A stretch of DNA of 64,000 bases, taken from Micavibrio sp. (GTDB lineage Bacteria > Pseudomonadota > Alphaproteobacteria > Micavibrionales > UBA2020). Below the pieces are notes generated by a model. The model did no database searches. It was not told where the DNA came from and was given only the letters and a program-made list of their open reading frames with translations. This document shows, in pieces, positions 46,063-54,131 of this stretch (the first letter of the stretch is position 1; each line of letters begins with the position of its first letter). The translations under genes were made by a program, and so were the position numbers. Location: positions 124,001-188,000 of the forward strand of contig JAPWJZ010000006.1 in NCBI GenBank assembly GCA_028283745.1, written 5' to 3'.

Positions 46063-46479
46063 ATGCGGACGATTACTTATACAAGCGCAGCTAAGGAGCT
46101 TTTTTCAGCGGAACGATTAACAGCTTTATTAGATAAAAGCTTTAAAGCAAATCAGGAGTGGCAAGTGACTGGCATGTTGCTTTATAACGCGGGCACCTTC
46201 ATGCAAACGATTGAAGGCCCGCCAAATGCCATAGAACGACTGTTCCAAAATATTTGCAGGGACAATACGCACCACCATTTGATCAAAGTTCTTGATGAAG
46301 AAATCAAGGAACGCCAATTTGGTGAATGGCATATGGGCTTCATTGATGGAGCCAAGCTTGATACAGTGCCATTGGGTTACACTAATTTTTTAAGTCATCC
46401 GCCAATGGCTGAAAGCTTCAGGCAGAGTAATTCGGATGCGAAAAAGCTATTGGCCAGCTTTCAGTCCTCCATGACCTAG
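46063..46479 (+). CDS. BLUF blue-light sensor (stand-alone)
   Basis: 138 residues, one BLUF domain only. The flavin-interacting residues are recognisable: Tyr in ITYTSAAKEL, Asn in LLYNAGTFMQ, Gln in FMQTIEGPP, and Trp in FGEWHMGF. A C-terminal extension SNSDAKKLLASFQSS follows. FAD bound by such a domain shifts its hydrogen bonds on blue-light absorption; short BLUF proteins act by binding a partner. No effector domain is fused. The AT-rich composition agrees with the element. No SD of strong consensus is seen, but GAGA precedes the ATG. Confidence 0.88.
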   Translation: MRTITYTSAAKELFSAERLTALLDKSFKANQEWQVTGMLLYNAGTFMQTIEGPPNAIERLFQNICRDNTHHHLIKVLDEEIKERQFGEWHMGFIDGAKLDTVPLGYTNFLSHPPMAESFRQSNSDAKKLLASFQSSMT

Positions 46480-46536
46480 ATTGCAACAGACAAGCTAATT
46501 TAATTTCAAACTTAACTTCTATCAAAAGAAAATAAA

Positions 46537-46806
46537 ATGTCGCGCTCCTTAACGCCATACAGCGAAGAGTGGTTCAAGATAGTTGAGGAGAGAGACCCCA
46601 TAAGAGCCCATCTCATCCGTGAACACTGCGTCAGTGCAGGTAATGACAACGTATGCTACGAATGCGGCCGACATACGCAGATGGATTATTATGTACTTGC
46701 TGGCGGACACGACCTGCAACGCAGGCTGTGCCTTATCTGCGTAAAAATCTATAAAGATTGTTTTGGCGAAATGTCTCTTGAGGTTGTGACTCTCAAGCAG
46801 GTTTAA
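46537..46806 (+). CDS. Small zinc-ribbon-like protein
   Basis: 89 residues. Two Cys pairs, NVCYECGRH and RLCLICVKI, could hold one zinc in a small ribbon. The first 40 residues are polar with EEWFKIVEERDPIRAHLI. No known family. Follows the BLUF gene by 57 bases on the same strand; a shared transcript is possible. Confidence 0.55.
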   Translation: MSRSLTPYSEEWFKIVEERDPIRAHLIREHCVSAGNDNVCYECGRHTQMDYYVLAGGHDLQRRLCLICVKIYKDCFGEMSLEVVTLKQV

Positions 46807-47028
46807 CTGCGAAGACTACAGATGCGTTAACTCGAGTTCCACTTTGCCCCCCCCCTACGAAAGACACGACTGACAAATAGTAGTCTTGTCTTCGCTTAAT
46901 CTTCTGACTAGCTTGCGTTAAAATTCTTCCTATTAACTCAAAATCCAAAGCTTTTACTAAGCACTAAAAAAGCTTACAGATTTTGAAAGATTATGCAGCC
47001 TTCAAATAAAAACAGAGGGACACGACTT

Positions 47029-48042
47029 TTAAGCAATAAGTCTATACGTCCGTAATGTTTCTTGCCATTCTTCGTCCCAATTGTTGCCGACGGTAATCCA
47101 ATCCATCCAAGGCTCCTTCTTAAGCTCTCGCAGCGACTTGGCGATTTCGACCTTTGTTAATTTCATCGTTGCAAGGGCTGCCTTGTAACCTCGTATACGA
47201 ATAGAATCCAGCGCCATTTGATGGTATTGGGCAGGTATGAGGGAAATTCTTTCAAGGTCAAGCTGGTAAATCTCAACCTTCGGAAAGGGGTTTTTTAATT
47301 TGATAATGGCGTTCCCATTCATTTTAGATTTGAACTGATACTCAACTCTCGTGACATTTTTTTCATTAGGGTACTTCGAGGCGTTCTCTTTTACTTTGTT
47401 GTAAATGGAAAATTGAGAGTATTTCGGCTTACCGAACTTCACACTTTCAAAAATTGATCTTGTGAAAGCGGTAAAAACTGTTTGGTTGTTTTTACAGTGA
47501 AAAATAAAGTGTTCAATATCCATCCCTAAAATATCACGAGTAATGTCTATCCTGCTAATTTTGCTAACTTTAAAAAGATAACTTAAAGACCATTGAGGAT
47601 CTAAACGAGATAAACAAATATCAAGTTGATTTAAACCTTCTGAAGAAAACAACGATGGATTGAATACTATTTGGATCGTGCGTAACGATGGAATGATTAT
47701 AAATTCCACTCTCTTGGTTTTCATTGAAACCGACAAGAACTCGTAATAAAAATAATAAGTTCCGAATGATGACTGGTAATTACTAAAACAGTCCATCTGA
47801 AGAAATGTATCAACAATCTTTTGGGCTTGCTGACGACTTTTGAACTCGAAGATAAGAGAAAGCTTATCGATGATTGGTTTAGTTATCCTGATTTTAGAAA
47901 TTTCGTCATTGATAACATTTGTTGTTTTGAAAGCATTTGTCAAAAGATAGGGCTTATTAGGGACAACATTTGCCTTAGCTGGAGCCTTTTCTTGTGACGA
48001 GCTTGAAGAGTTTGCGTTTTGATTTGTTGTCTTTTTAAACAT
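47029..48042 (-). CDS. Putative replication initiation protein (Rep_trans-like)
   Basis: 337 residues; the first 40 are low-complexity Ser/Asn/Lys. The core resembles rolling-circle replication initiators of the Rep_trans/inovirus type: KISRIDITRDILGMDIEHF, then KYSQFSIYNKVKEN, a likely catalytic Tyr region, and VTRVEYQFKSKMNG. It would nick a plasmid or phage origin. The composition is AT-rich like the rest of 46-48 kb. The assignment rests on motif order, not on an alignment; it could also be an inovirus-derived remnant. Suggests the element replicates or once did. Confidence 0.5.
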   Translation of the reverse strand: MFKKTTNQNANSSSSSQEKAPAKANVVPNKPYLLTNAFKTTNVINDEISKIRITKPIIDKLSLIFEFKSRQQAQKIVDTFLQMDCFSNYQSSFGTYYFYYEFLSVSMKTKRVEFIIIPSLRTIQIVFNPSLFSSEGLNQLDICLSRLDPQWSLSYLFKVSKISRIDITRDILGMDIEHFIFHCKNNQTVFTAFTRSIFESVKFGKPKYSQFSIYNKVKENASKYPNEKNVTRVEYQFKSKMNGNAIIKLKNPFPKVEIYQLDLERISLIPAQYHQMALDSIRIRGYKAALATMKLTKVEIAKSLRELKKEPWMDWITVGNNWDEEWQETLRTYRLIA

Positions 48043-48218
48043 TTTCGTTGGTTCCTTAAGGTTAATTGGATGTTAGAAGCCGACGATACAAAACAAAAAG
48101 TTGTTAAATATAACGATCGACATGGAATTACTCGTTAGCTTTCAAGGGTTATGAATGCTCGGGTGCTTCAGTTTGATGGGGGTATAACCCGTCAAATTTT
48201 AGGGGGTTTGATTTTTTG

Positions 48219-48401
48219 TTATGACGCACTATGTTGTGCATCAGGTAACGCTTTGGCCCACTCCTCGATGGCGACATCTGAGATAAGTGTACGCCTGCCG
48301 CATTTGACGGCTTTGATTTTGCCGAGTTTGATTTCTTCATATAGCCGGGTCTTGCCAATCCCCATTATTTGAAGAGCTTCGGTAACTGAGTGGTTTTTCA
48401 T
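48219..48401 (-). CDS. AlpA-like helix-turn-helix regulator/excisionase
   Basis: 60 residues: SVTEALQIMGIGKTRLYEEI is the MerR/excisionase-like helix-turn-helix, KLGKIKAVKCGRRTLIS is the wing, and VAIEEWAKALP the last helix. In P4-like elements AlpA controls integrase and excision. AAGGAG precedes the ATG at 48401. Lies upstream of the Rep-like gene on the same strand. Confidence 0.82.
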   Translation of the reverse strand: MKNHSVTEALQIMGIGKTRLYEEIKLGKIKAVKCGRRTLISDVAIEEWAKALPDAQHSAS

Positions 48402-48434
48402 TTTGGTTCTCCTTCCCCAAACATCTACGCACCA

Positions 48435-48776
48435 TTAACTAATTGCTCGGCGGCTAAAATCGCTAAGCCATTGAAATTGTTCAGTGGCAAAATTGTCACG
48501 CGCTTCAGAAATCAATACCGTATGAGTTTGGAGCGATTTTCGATTATAATCCGGGTGATTAGTTCGTCTTGTTTGACGAGCGAGGGGCTTCAAAACTCCT
48601 TCTGATAGCGGCTTCGCATATGCCGGAAATATGCCGCCACTCGGTCTCATTATGGCCGGGAGGCGGCAGTGGAGTGACGTTCGCGTCATTCTGGATGTCC
48701 AAGCCTCGCGGCTAAAGACTGCCGCGCCATGCCTATCAGATGGTTTTGAACTCCCGTGCCACCAGAGAGAGGACAC
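48435..48776 (-). CDS. Small basic ORF upstream of alpA (doubtful)
   Basis: 113 residues from a GTG at 48776. It is rich in Arg/Ser with HGSSKPSDRHGAAVF, AIMRPSGGIFPAYAKPLSEG and NFATEQFQWLSDFSRR. ORFs like this recur beside alpA in alphaproteobacterial integrated elements, as I remember them, but it has no recognised domain, a non-ATG start and a hairpin at its start. It could be a structured RNA rather than a protein. Confidence 0.35.
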   Translation of the reverse strand: MSSLWWHGSSKPSDRHGAAVFSREAWTSRMTRTSLHCRLPAIMRPSGGIFPAYAKPLSEGVLKPLARQTRRTNHPDYNRKSLQTHTVLISEARDNFATEQFQWLSDFSRRAIS

Positions 48777-48783
48777 TCTCTGG
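48762..48783. repeat. Hairpin at the start of the alpA-upstream region
   Basis: CCAGAGAG, loop AGGACA, CTCTCTGG: a perfect 8-bp stem, extended by an outer GCC/GGC pair. It overlaps the start of the minus-strand ORF and lies 28 bases before the plus-strand gene at 48811. Confidence 0.5.
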
Positions 48784-48810
48784 CGGCTCTTTAATTAACG
48801 GGAGGATTTG

Positions 48811-49290
48811 ATGAAGAAGTTTCTATGGATCTTGGGATCAATCATTGTCTGTACTGCATTAGGCGTCGGCTTCTGCAAGCTTTTTGGTATTCAATATACG
48901 CCAGCCTCGGGAAATTACTCTGCTTCTAAGCCCGCGCAAATGGATGACTCCGATATGAAAGAAAAGATGCGTGAGTGGGCATTTGCTGGAAAACAATTAG
49001 TAAAAACCAAATTACGCGATCCTGACTCCGCACAGTTCGGAACGACAACCGTATCTTGGGGACCGGGTGGCGTGGTCATGTTATGCGGAACAGTTAATTC
49101 AAAAAACGGTTTTGGTGGTTATGGAGGAGATACAGGCTTTATAAGTACGGTGGTGGAGGGAGTGACGGTATTTCAAAGCAACACGAGGGATTTCAATAAA
49201 CTGTGGAAAAAGTTGTGCGGCTCGAAGTACAATGAGGAGGCGATTAAGGTCTGGGGGTCTGCCGCAAAGATCGCTCCTCTGCGATTTTGA
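48811..49290 (+). CDS. Membrane-anchored hypothetical protein
   Basis: 159 residues. The N-terminal hydrophobic segment (FLWILGSIIVCTALGVGF) is an anchor or uncleaved signal. The outer part has KTKLRDPDSAQFGTTTVSW, LCGTVNSKNGFGGYGGDTGF and a C-terminal Cys. This LxDPDSAxF...CGxVNxKNxFGGYxG pattern occurs in many small phage/host envelope proteins. Function unknown. ATG 48811 is preceded by GGGAGG. It is the last gene before the right direct repeat. Confidence 0.6.
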   Translation: MKKFLWILGSIIVCTALGVGFCKLFGIQYTPASGNYSASKPAQMDDSDMKEKMREWAFAGKQLVKTKLRDPDSAQFGTTTVSWGPGGVVMLCGTVNSKNGFGGYGGDTGFISTVVEGVTVFQSNTRDFNKLWKKLCGSKYNEEAIKVWGSAAKIAPLRF

Positions 49291-49325
49291 GAATTTTCAG
49301 TTATCTTCCCTAGCAAAATCTATTT

Positions 49326-49346
49326 AGGGTATTAATCGGGGTATCG
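49326..49346. repeat. Right copy of 21-bp imperfect direct repeat (element border)
   Basis: AGGGTATTAA-TCGGGGTATCG, matching 40158-40178 except for two central bases. It lies 36 bases after the last element gene and 37 bases before the chromosomal glycosyltransferase gene. I found no copy of the tRNA-Cys 3' end here, so the actual crossover core is undetermined. Confidence 0.6.
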
Positions 49347-49382
49347 GCTTTACTCTATATTTAAATAAGTAAAATTTATCAG

Positions 49383-50498
49383 ATGGTTACAGACCAAACA
49401 GGAAAGAGGCCCGCGCCTCCATCTATTCTCCGGACAGAAAAACTACGGAAAATAGTTTTTCCTCCGCTCGAAAAGCGGATTTCACCTGTGCGCATCCTCA
49501 ATATCATGCTTGGCAAAAAGCGCGGCGGCCTGGAACAGGTTGCGGTGGATTATTGCGTGGCGCTGCGCAGCCTGGGGCATGAGGTGACAATGGCCGTGGC
49601 GGCGGGCGCGGCGGTACTGCCGCAGTTGAAGCTGCTGAGCATTCCCGTTATTGAAATCCCGCTCGCCTACCGCTGGAACCCGCTGGCGGGCGCGAAGCTG
49701 CGCCGGTTGATGGGCGCAGCCGATGTTTCCATTGTGCATGGCAACCGGGCTGGGCAGTTGACGGCGGGGGTGCAGGGCACCCCCGTGATTGCGGTGGCGC
49801 ATAGCCGGTTCTTTAATTTCTATCCGCACTTTTCGGCGCTTGTCGCCCTTTCCGGAAAAATGGCGGCGCAGCACAAGGAGCATGGCGTGCCCGTGACGGT
49901 GGTGCCGAACTTTGTGCAGGCGCCGCCAGCCTTACCGCCCCGCCCCGCCTTCCGCGCGCCACCCGTGCTTGGCACCATGGGCCGCTTTTCGCCCGAGAAG
50001 GGCATGGATATGCTGCTGGATGCCGTTGCGGCATTGAAAGCCAAGGGCACAAACCTGCGCCTTGTCATTGGCGGAGATGGCAAGGGCACGGATACCCTGC
50101 AGCAACAGGCAGCCCGGCTTGGCATTGCCGATAGCGTGACGTTCGCGGGCTGGGTGACGGACAAGCAGGCGTTTTTTGACAGCATTGATATTTTCTGCCT
50201 GCCGTCGCGGGCGGAAACATTTTCCGTCACGCTGGTGGAAGCCATGGCGCAGGGCTGCCCGGTGGTTGCAACGATGTGTGACGGCCCGTCCGAAATTATC
50301 CGCCCCGCGGCGACCGGCATATTAACGCCGATCGAGGTGACGGCGTTTGCCGCCGCGATTGAACAACTGGCACAAGCCCCCGCTATGGCTGCTGCGCTGG
50401 GTGCGGCGGCGCGGGAAGATGTATTAAGCCGCTTTGATATGCCCGTCGTGGCGGCAAAGCTGGATGCGCTGCTGAAAAGCGTGGCACCCCAAAAATAA
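49383..50498 (+). CDS. Glycosyltransferase family 4 protein
   Basis: 371 residues. GT-B fold, with GGLEQVAVDYCVALRSLGHEV in the acceptor domain; VLGTMGRFSPEKGMDMLLDA, LVIGGDGKGTDTLQQQA and DIFCLPSRAETFSVTLVEAMAQ in the donor domain (E-x7-E type). It likely builds lipopolysaccharide core or O-antigen. The first 30 residues (QTGKRPAPPSILRTEKLRK) have no family counterpart; the element's right end is only 37 bases upstream, so the 5' end may have been altered by integration. Start is the ATG at 49383. GC-rich and chromosomal in composition. Confidence 0.9.
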   Translation: MVTDQTGKRPAPPSILRTEKLRKIVFPPLEKRISPVRILNIMLGKKRGGLEQVAVDYCVALRSLGHEVTMAVAAGAAVLPQLKLLSIPVIEIPLAYRWNPLAGAKLRRLMGAADVSIVHGNRAGQLTAGVQGTPVIAVAHSRFFNFYPHFSALVALSGKMAAQHKEHGVPVTVVPNFVQAPPALPPRPAFRAPPVLGTMGRFSPEKGMDMLLDAVAALKAKGTNLRLVIGGDGKGTDTLQQQAARLGIADSVTFAGWVTDKQAFFDSIDIFCLPSRAETFSVTLVEAMAQGCPVVATMCDGPSEIIRPAATGILTPIEVTAFAAAIEQLAQAPAMAAALGAAAREDVLSRFDMPVVAAKLDALLKSVAPQK

Positions 50499-50533
50499 AA
50501 ACACCCGGCCTGTTCAGGCGCGGGCGTTTTTTT
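50497..50533 (+). terminator. Terminator of the glycosyltransferase gene
   Basis: AAAAACACCCGGCCTG pairs with CAGGCGCGGGCGTTTTT, one bulge, two-base loop, with a seven-T tract. It starts at the stop codon. Confidence 0.75.
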
Positions 50534-50546
50534 AACCTTCGCAGGG

Positions 50547-50870
50547 TTAGCGGAAATAATTGGCGATATAGCCGTTCTGCACCAGATTGGCGGTGGTGGG
50601 GCCGCCGGTGATGTCTGACTGCGCGTCGGCGGCGCTATCATGCATCGCCGCATGTTCGGGCGCGGATACAAGCGGGGATGCGCCCTGCCCTGTCAGCGCG
50701 GCAATAAGCAGTGCGCTGAATTCATCTTCATCACGCACGCCGTCAGCGGTGCGGTAAAAGCGCTTGCCGCCGGTTTTAAGCTTTGGTTGCACCGCAAGCA
50801 CGGGCGAGTGACCCGCCCGTGCTGCCTGCTGTATTTGGTCTGCCGGACTGGTGATTGGCAAATCTGCCAT
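50547..50870 (-). CDS. Hypothetical small protein
   Basis: 107 residues, cytosolic, with a Pro/Ala-rich N-terminus, a KFYRTADGVRDEDEFS-type basic patch and an acidic/Gly-rich middle. No family recognised. A GGAGG precedes the start. It follows the DUF883-like gene (upstream on the same strand) by 15 bases, so both are likely one transcript. Confidence 0.5.
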   Translation of the reverse strand: MADLPITSPADQIQQAARAGHSPVLAVQPKLKTGGKRFYRTADGVRDEDEFSALLIAALTGQGASPLVSAPEHAAMHDSAADAQSDITGGPTTANLVQNGYIANYFR

Positions 50871-50885
50871 ATCAACCTCCCGGTG

Positions 50886-51155
50886 TTACTTGCGGGTGAA
50901 GAAAGCCAGCGCAAAACCGGCCATGCCTGCGAGCAGAAGCGCGCTCAACGGGTCATTGCTGACTTTTTTGCTGAGGGTTTTTTTAGCAACCGTCAGTTCC
51001 TTGCCAGCGGCGTCGGCATAGGTTTTTGCCGTATCCGCATAATCAGAAGCGCGGTCGCGGGCTTGGTGGAGATGCTCCAGCGCAGCTTCGCGCAGGGTGT
51101 GGACCTGGGGTTCGATGTCTTTACGGACTTGTTTGTAGGTGTCGCGGCTGTTCAT
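50886..51155 (-). CDS. DUF883/ElaB-YqjD-like membrane protein
   Basis: 89 residues. A long amphipathic helix (DIEPQVHTLREAALEHLHQA) then KTYADAAGKELTVAKKTLSK, followed by a hydrophobic tail NDPLSALLLAGMAGFALAFF, ending RK. This is the ElaB/YqjD arrangement: a ribosome-associated, tail-anchored inner-membrane protein expressed in stationary phase. Assignment is from layout and the ND-PLxALLxA tail motif. Confidence 0.72.
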   Translation of the reverse strand: MNSRDTYKQVRKDIEPQVHTLREAALEHLHQARDRASDYADTAKTYADAAGKELTVAKKTLSKKVSNDPLSALLLAGMAGFALAFFTRK

Positions 51156-51340
51156 GCTGAATCTCCTGTTACATGGTTCGAAATTAGCGTTCGAAATTGG
51201 CGACAGGATGAATAATCACCCCGTCTGCCAGTTCCAACGCCTTGCGGCAGGAATGGTTCATAAAAATATGCGGCACAGCACAAGAAACTTACAGGTCTTG
51301 CACGAAATCAAGCGGATAGCGGCGTTTACAAAACGTGTGG

Positions 51341-52780
51341 TTATTTCATTTTCGCGGTGGCGACTGTGCGCACGGTGGCACGCAGGGCATCCACCTTGGA
51401 AACGCCGTCGGCAACAATGCGCTCATGCAGGAAGGCACCTGTCGGCACATCGGTCGAGCCTTCGACCAGCGGCGTGACAGCCTTCAGCACAGGGTTTTCG
51501 CCGGCAACGAAGCTGACGTAATCACCCGGCTGCATAACGGCTTTGTTGATGACGCATTCAACGCCATTCGCGCCCGTTGTGGCATCCGGCGACAGCGTGC
51601 AAACGGCAGCTTCGCTGAATACCTTTGCCACCGGCACAGGCGGCGGCAGGCTTTCAACCAAAATTGCGGGCGATGCGGGGATGACGGAAACAGTATCTGC
51701 CGGCATCGCATCAAACGTCATTTCCGGCAGTTTAATTTCCGGCATGTCGATCTTCGGGATTGTCAGCGGTTCCAGCGGCGCGGCTTCCAGCGCAATCTCG
51801 GGTTTCGGCGTGACAAGGTGTTTTGCAACATGCTTTAGGGTGGCTTGCGCGTGATGCGCGGCGCCTTCGGCATTGAACTGCGGCTTTACATGCTCCAGCT
51901 TCGCAAGGTCTTTCAGGAACTGCACGGCCTGCTTGTTGCCCCGCGCCTTGGCTTCTTCGGCCAAGTCATGCGCAAGGTTCAGGCGGTCCTGCCACGGAAT
52001 ATCCTTCAGGCGCAGCACTTCATGCGCGCGGTCCTTCAGGAATTGGGGGGAGACAGACTTCATGTCATCGGGGTTGGAGGGCAGAAGTTTTGCCATGAAC
52101 TTGCCGTGCGCTTCGTTCGATGTCATCGCCATGTGCCACAGGCGGCCCAGCGGGTTCAGCGGCGCGGCATCCGGCAGGCTCACGGGGAGTGCGGCCTGCA
52201 GCGGCGCTGCGGCATGGGCAATATCAAGCCCGCCCGTTGCCATGTGCGCAACAGGCGCGGCAACAGCGGCAAGCGTGCCGAACGGTTCCGCCGCATGGGC
52301 GGATGAAACGAAGAAATCAAGCGCGCGGCCGCCGAATTCGCGTGCGACCTCCATGCCTGTTTTAAAGGTTTCGGTGCCGGCGAACCAGGCGCCAAACGCG
52401 CCGCCGGCAGCGCCGGTCAGCAGGGCGATTTTTACTTTGCGCGAACGGTCGGCATCCCACCATTGCATGTCGCGTTCTTCAGCGCGGGCGCGGCGCCATT
52501 CAAGGAAGGTTTCCTTGCCGTACACATAAAGGGCGGCCCCCGCAGCCGAAGCTGCAGCCGCCGTGCCGATGGTCACGAAAGATGATGCCCCCGCACCCGC
52601 CAGCGCCGTTACGGCAGCTATCTTCAGGGTATTGGTAATGGCTGCGCGCCCGGCGGCATCCACCGCCTTATTGAAGAGGCCGGAAAGCCAGCCCTTCTTG
52701 TTCTTTTTGGGTACGGCATTGCCCGACTCATCCAGCTCCATATCGGCGTCTAAAGGAAGAGTCATTGATTTTGTTAGCAT
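51341..52780 (-). CDS. Large hypothetical membrane-associated protein
   Basis: About 479 residues. Basic N-terminus with KKNKKGWLSGLF, then alternating hydrophobic helices: about 40-85 (LKIAAVTALAGAGASS, SAAGAALYVYG) and about 120-150 (IALLTGAAGGAFGAW). The next 60 residues look like a signal or anchor (FFVSSAHAAEPFG). The rest is helical, with a Pro-rich segment PLEPLTIPKIDMPEIKLPE and a C-terminal beta-rich part CTLSPDATTGANGVE. No family recognised. GAAGGTG lies upstream of ATG 52780; an earlier start in frame lacks support. The downstream gene is the DUF883-like protein. Confidence 0.6.
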   Translation of the reverse strand: MLTKSMTLPLDADMELDESGNAVPKKNKKGWLSGLFNKAVDAAGRAAITNTLKIAAVTALAGAGASSFVTIGTAAAASAAGAALYVYGKETFLEWRRARAEERDMQWWDADRSRKVKIALLTGAAGGAFGAWFAGTETFKTGMEVAREFGGRALDFFVSSAHAAEPFGTLAAVAAPVAHMATGGLDIAHAAAPLQAALPVSLPDAAPLNPLGRLWHMAMTSNEAHGKFMAKLLPSNPDDMKSVSPQFLKDRAHEVLRLKDIPWQDRLNLAHDLAEEAKARGNKQAVQFLKDLAKLEHVKPQFNAEGAAHHAQATLKHVAKHLVTPKPEIALEAAPLEPLTIPKIDMPEIKLPEMTFDAMPADTVSVIPASPAILVESLPPPVPVAKVFSEAAVCTLSPDATTGANGVECVINKAVMQPGDYVSFVAGENPVLKAVTPLVEGSTDVPTGAFLHERIVADGVSKVDALRATVRTVATAKMK

Positions 52781-52980
52781 TTTTACACCTTCATTCCAGT
52801 TCGGTGGCAGATTAATCCTGTTTCTTGTAATTTGCAAATAAAATTATGGAATTCTTTTGTTGACATATTCGACCCTCGGGAGTAGTTTCACGCCAATCCA
52901 AACCGCGAGTCATGCAACGCGACCAGAACAATAAGCAGACCGCGAACCAGTAAAAACGAAAAAGAGAGTGACCAATTATC

Positions 52981-54036
52981 ATGAAGAAGATGCTTAAAAC
53001 CCTGGCGCTGACGTCTGCCCTCGCCTTCTCCGCTTCTGCGGCTTACGCGACCGGCACCGGCACGGCGACCGACCCCGTCCACAACGGCTGCTCCAACGGC
53101 TGCACCACCACCCCCGCCCAGCCGACCCAGCCCATTAACAACCAGAACAACCAGGGCCAGAACCAGGGCCAAGGCCAAATTCAGGGCCAGGGCCAGAACC
53201 AGGGCCAGACGCAAGGCCAGACCGCAAACGGCGGCACGGGTATTGGTACCGGCATCGGCACCGGTATCGCGACCTCTACTTCCGGCGCAATCTCGGGTTC
53301 TTCGTCCACATCGGGCGCGACCGCTACGACCGGCGCGATCACCAACGACAACCGCTCGGCAGCAACCGCTAACGGCGGCGCGGCGACAGCAAATGGCGGC
53401 GCAGCCACGGCAAACGGCGGCACGACCACTTCTTCCACCGGTCCTGTCACGGTTTCCCCGACGCAATCGACCGTCAACAACTTCCGTTCCTTCGTCGGCA
53501 CCAACGCGCCGAACCTTGCAGGCTCGGTTGACAACTGCCTTGCCGTCCTCGGCTGGAGCGCGGCTGTAAACTTCTTCGGCAATACCGGTATCGGTGTTGG
53601 CGGCGGCAATCAGCGCACCGAATATGTTGAACAGTGCGCAGCCGTGAAGTCTGCCTTTGAAGTCTGGAACCGTTCCAACGGCGACGTCCAAAAAGAAACC
53701 TTCGCCATCGACATGCTCATCAAGGCGCTGCCGACCTACGGCAAACCCGCGATGGATGCAGCCGTAAACCGCATCAACACCTACATCGAGCAAAACGGCG
53801 ACCAGGAACCGGATTCGGTCATGAACCTCTTCGGCGCGAAAGCTTTCCGCCGCAAGGAAGTTGCACCGGCCCCCGCAGCTGCGACCGTTCAGGCCGCACC
53901 GCAAAACACCCCGACCAACCTGACGGTCGTTGTGCAGCCGGTCATCGAGAAAAAAGAAACCAAAGTCGTCGTCAGCGGCGGCCAAAAGAAAAAGCCTGCG
54001 CAACCGGTAAAGCCGAAATGCGCCTGCGCTAACTAA
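52981..54036 (+). CDS. Secreted protein with Q/N-G repeats
   Basis: 351 residues. Signal peptide of about 22 residues ends SAAYA. Residues 53-83 are a nearly perfect NQGQ-type run (NQGQNQGQGQ, QGQNQGQTQGQ), then Gly/Thr/Ala-rich repeats (TGIGTGIGTGI; ANGGAATANGGAATANGG). A Cys-containing folded part follows, residues about 150-280, with CLAVLGWSAAVNFFG, YVEQCAAVKSAFEVW and a helical NRINTYIEQNGDQE. The C-terminus is basic with KPKCACAN. Q/N-rich repeats can form amyloid-like or sticky surfaces. No known family. Confidence 0.72.
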   Translation: MKKMLKTLALTSALAFSASAAYATGTGTATDPVHNGCSNGCTTTPAQPTQPINNQNNQGQNQGQGQIQGQGQNQGQTQGQTANGGTGIGTGIGTGIATSTSGAISGSSSTSGATATTGAITNDNRSAATANGGAATANGGAATANGGTTTSSTGPVTVSPTQSTVNNFRSFVGTNAPNLAGSVDNCLAVLGWSAAVNFFGNTGIGVGGGNQRTEYVEQCAAVKSAFEVWNRSNGDVQKETFAIDMLIKALPTYGKPAMDAAVNRINTYIEQNGDQEPDSVMNLFGAKAFRRKEVAPAPAAATVQAAPQNTPTNLTVVVQPVIEKKETKVVVSGGQKKKPAQPVKPKCACAN

Positions 54037-54056
54037 TAGCTAAAACTTTGAGACAA

Positions 54057-54087
54057 GCGGCGCCCCTTATTGGGTAGGGGCGCCGCC
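54057..54087 (+). terminator. GC-rich hairpin after the Q/N-repeat gene
   Basis: GCGGCGCCCCTTA pairs with TAGGGGCGCCGC around a five-base loop, and is followed by CCTTT. The U tract is short, so termination may be partial and allow some read-through into the lipoprotein gene 45 bases on. Confidence 0.55.
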
Positions 54088-54131
54088 TTTCAAAGGCAAG
54101 ACGACGATCAAGCTCAAGGGGAATATATATA

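Noticed and set aside
49291..49382. Copy of the tRNA-Cys 3' end as attR
   Set aside because: I looked for TTCGATTCCGG and GTGCCTCCA in this interval and found no match; only the GGGTAT-type repeat is shared.
52888..54003. Antisense frame opposite the Q/N-repeat protein gene
   Set aside because: Arg/Gly/Ala-rich shadow; the plus strand has a signal peptide and an SD-preceded start.
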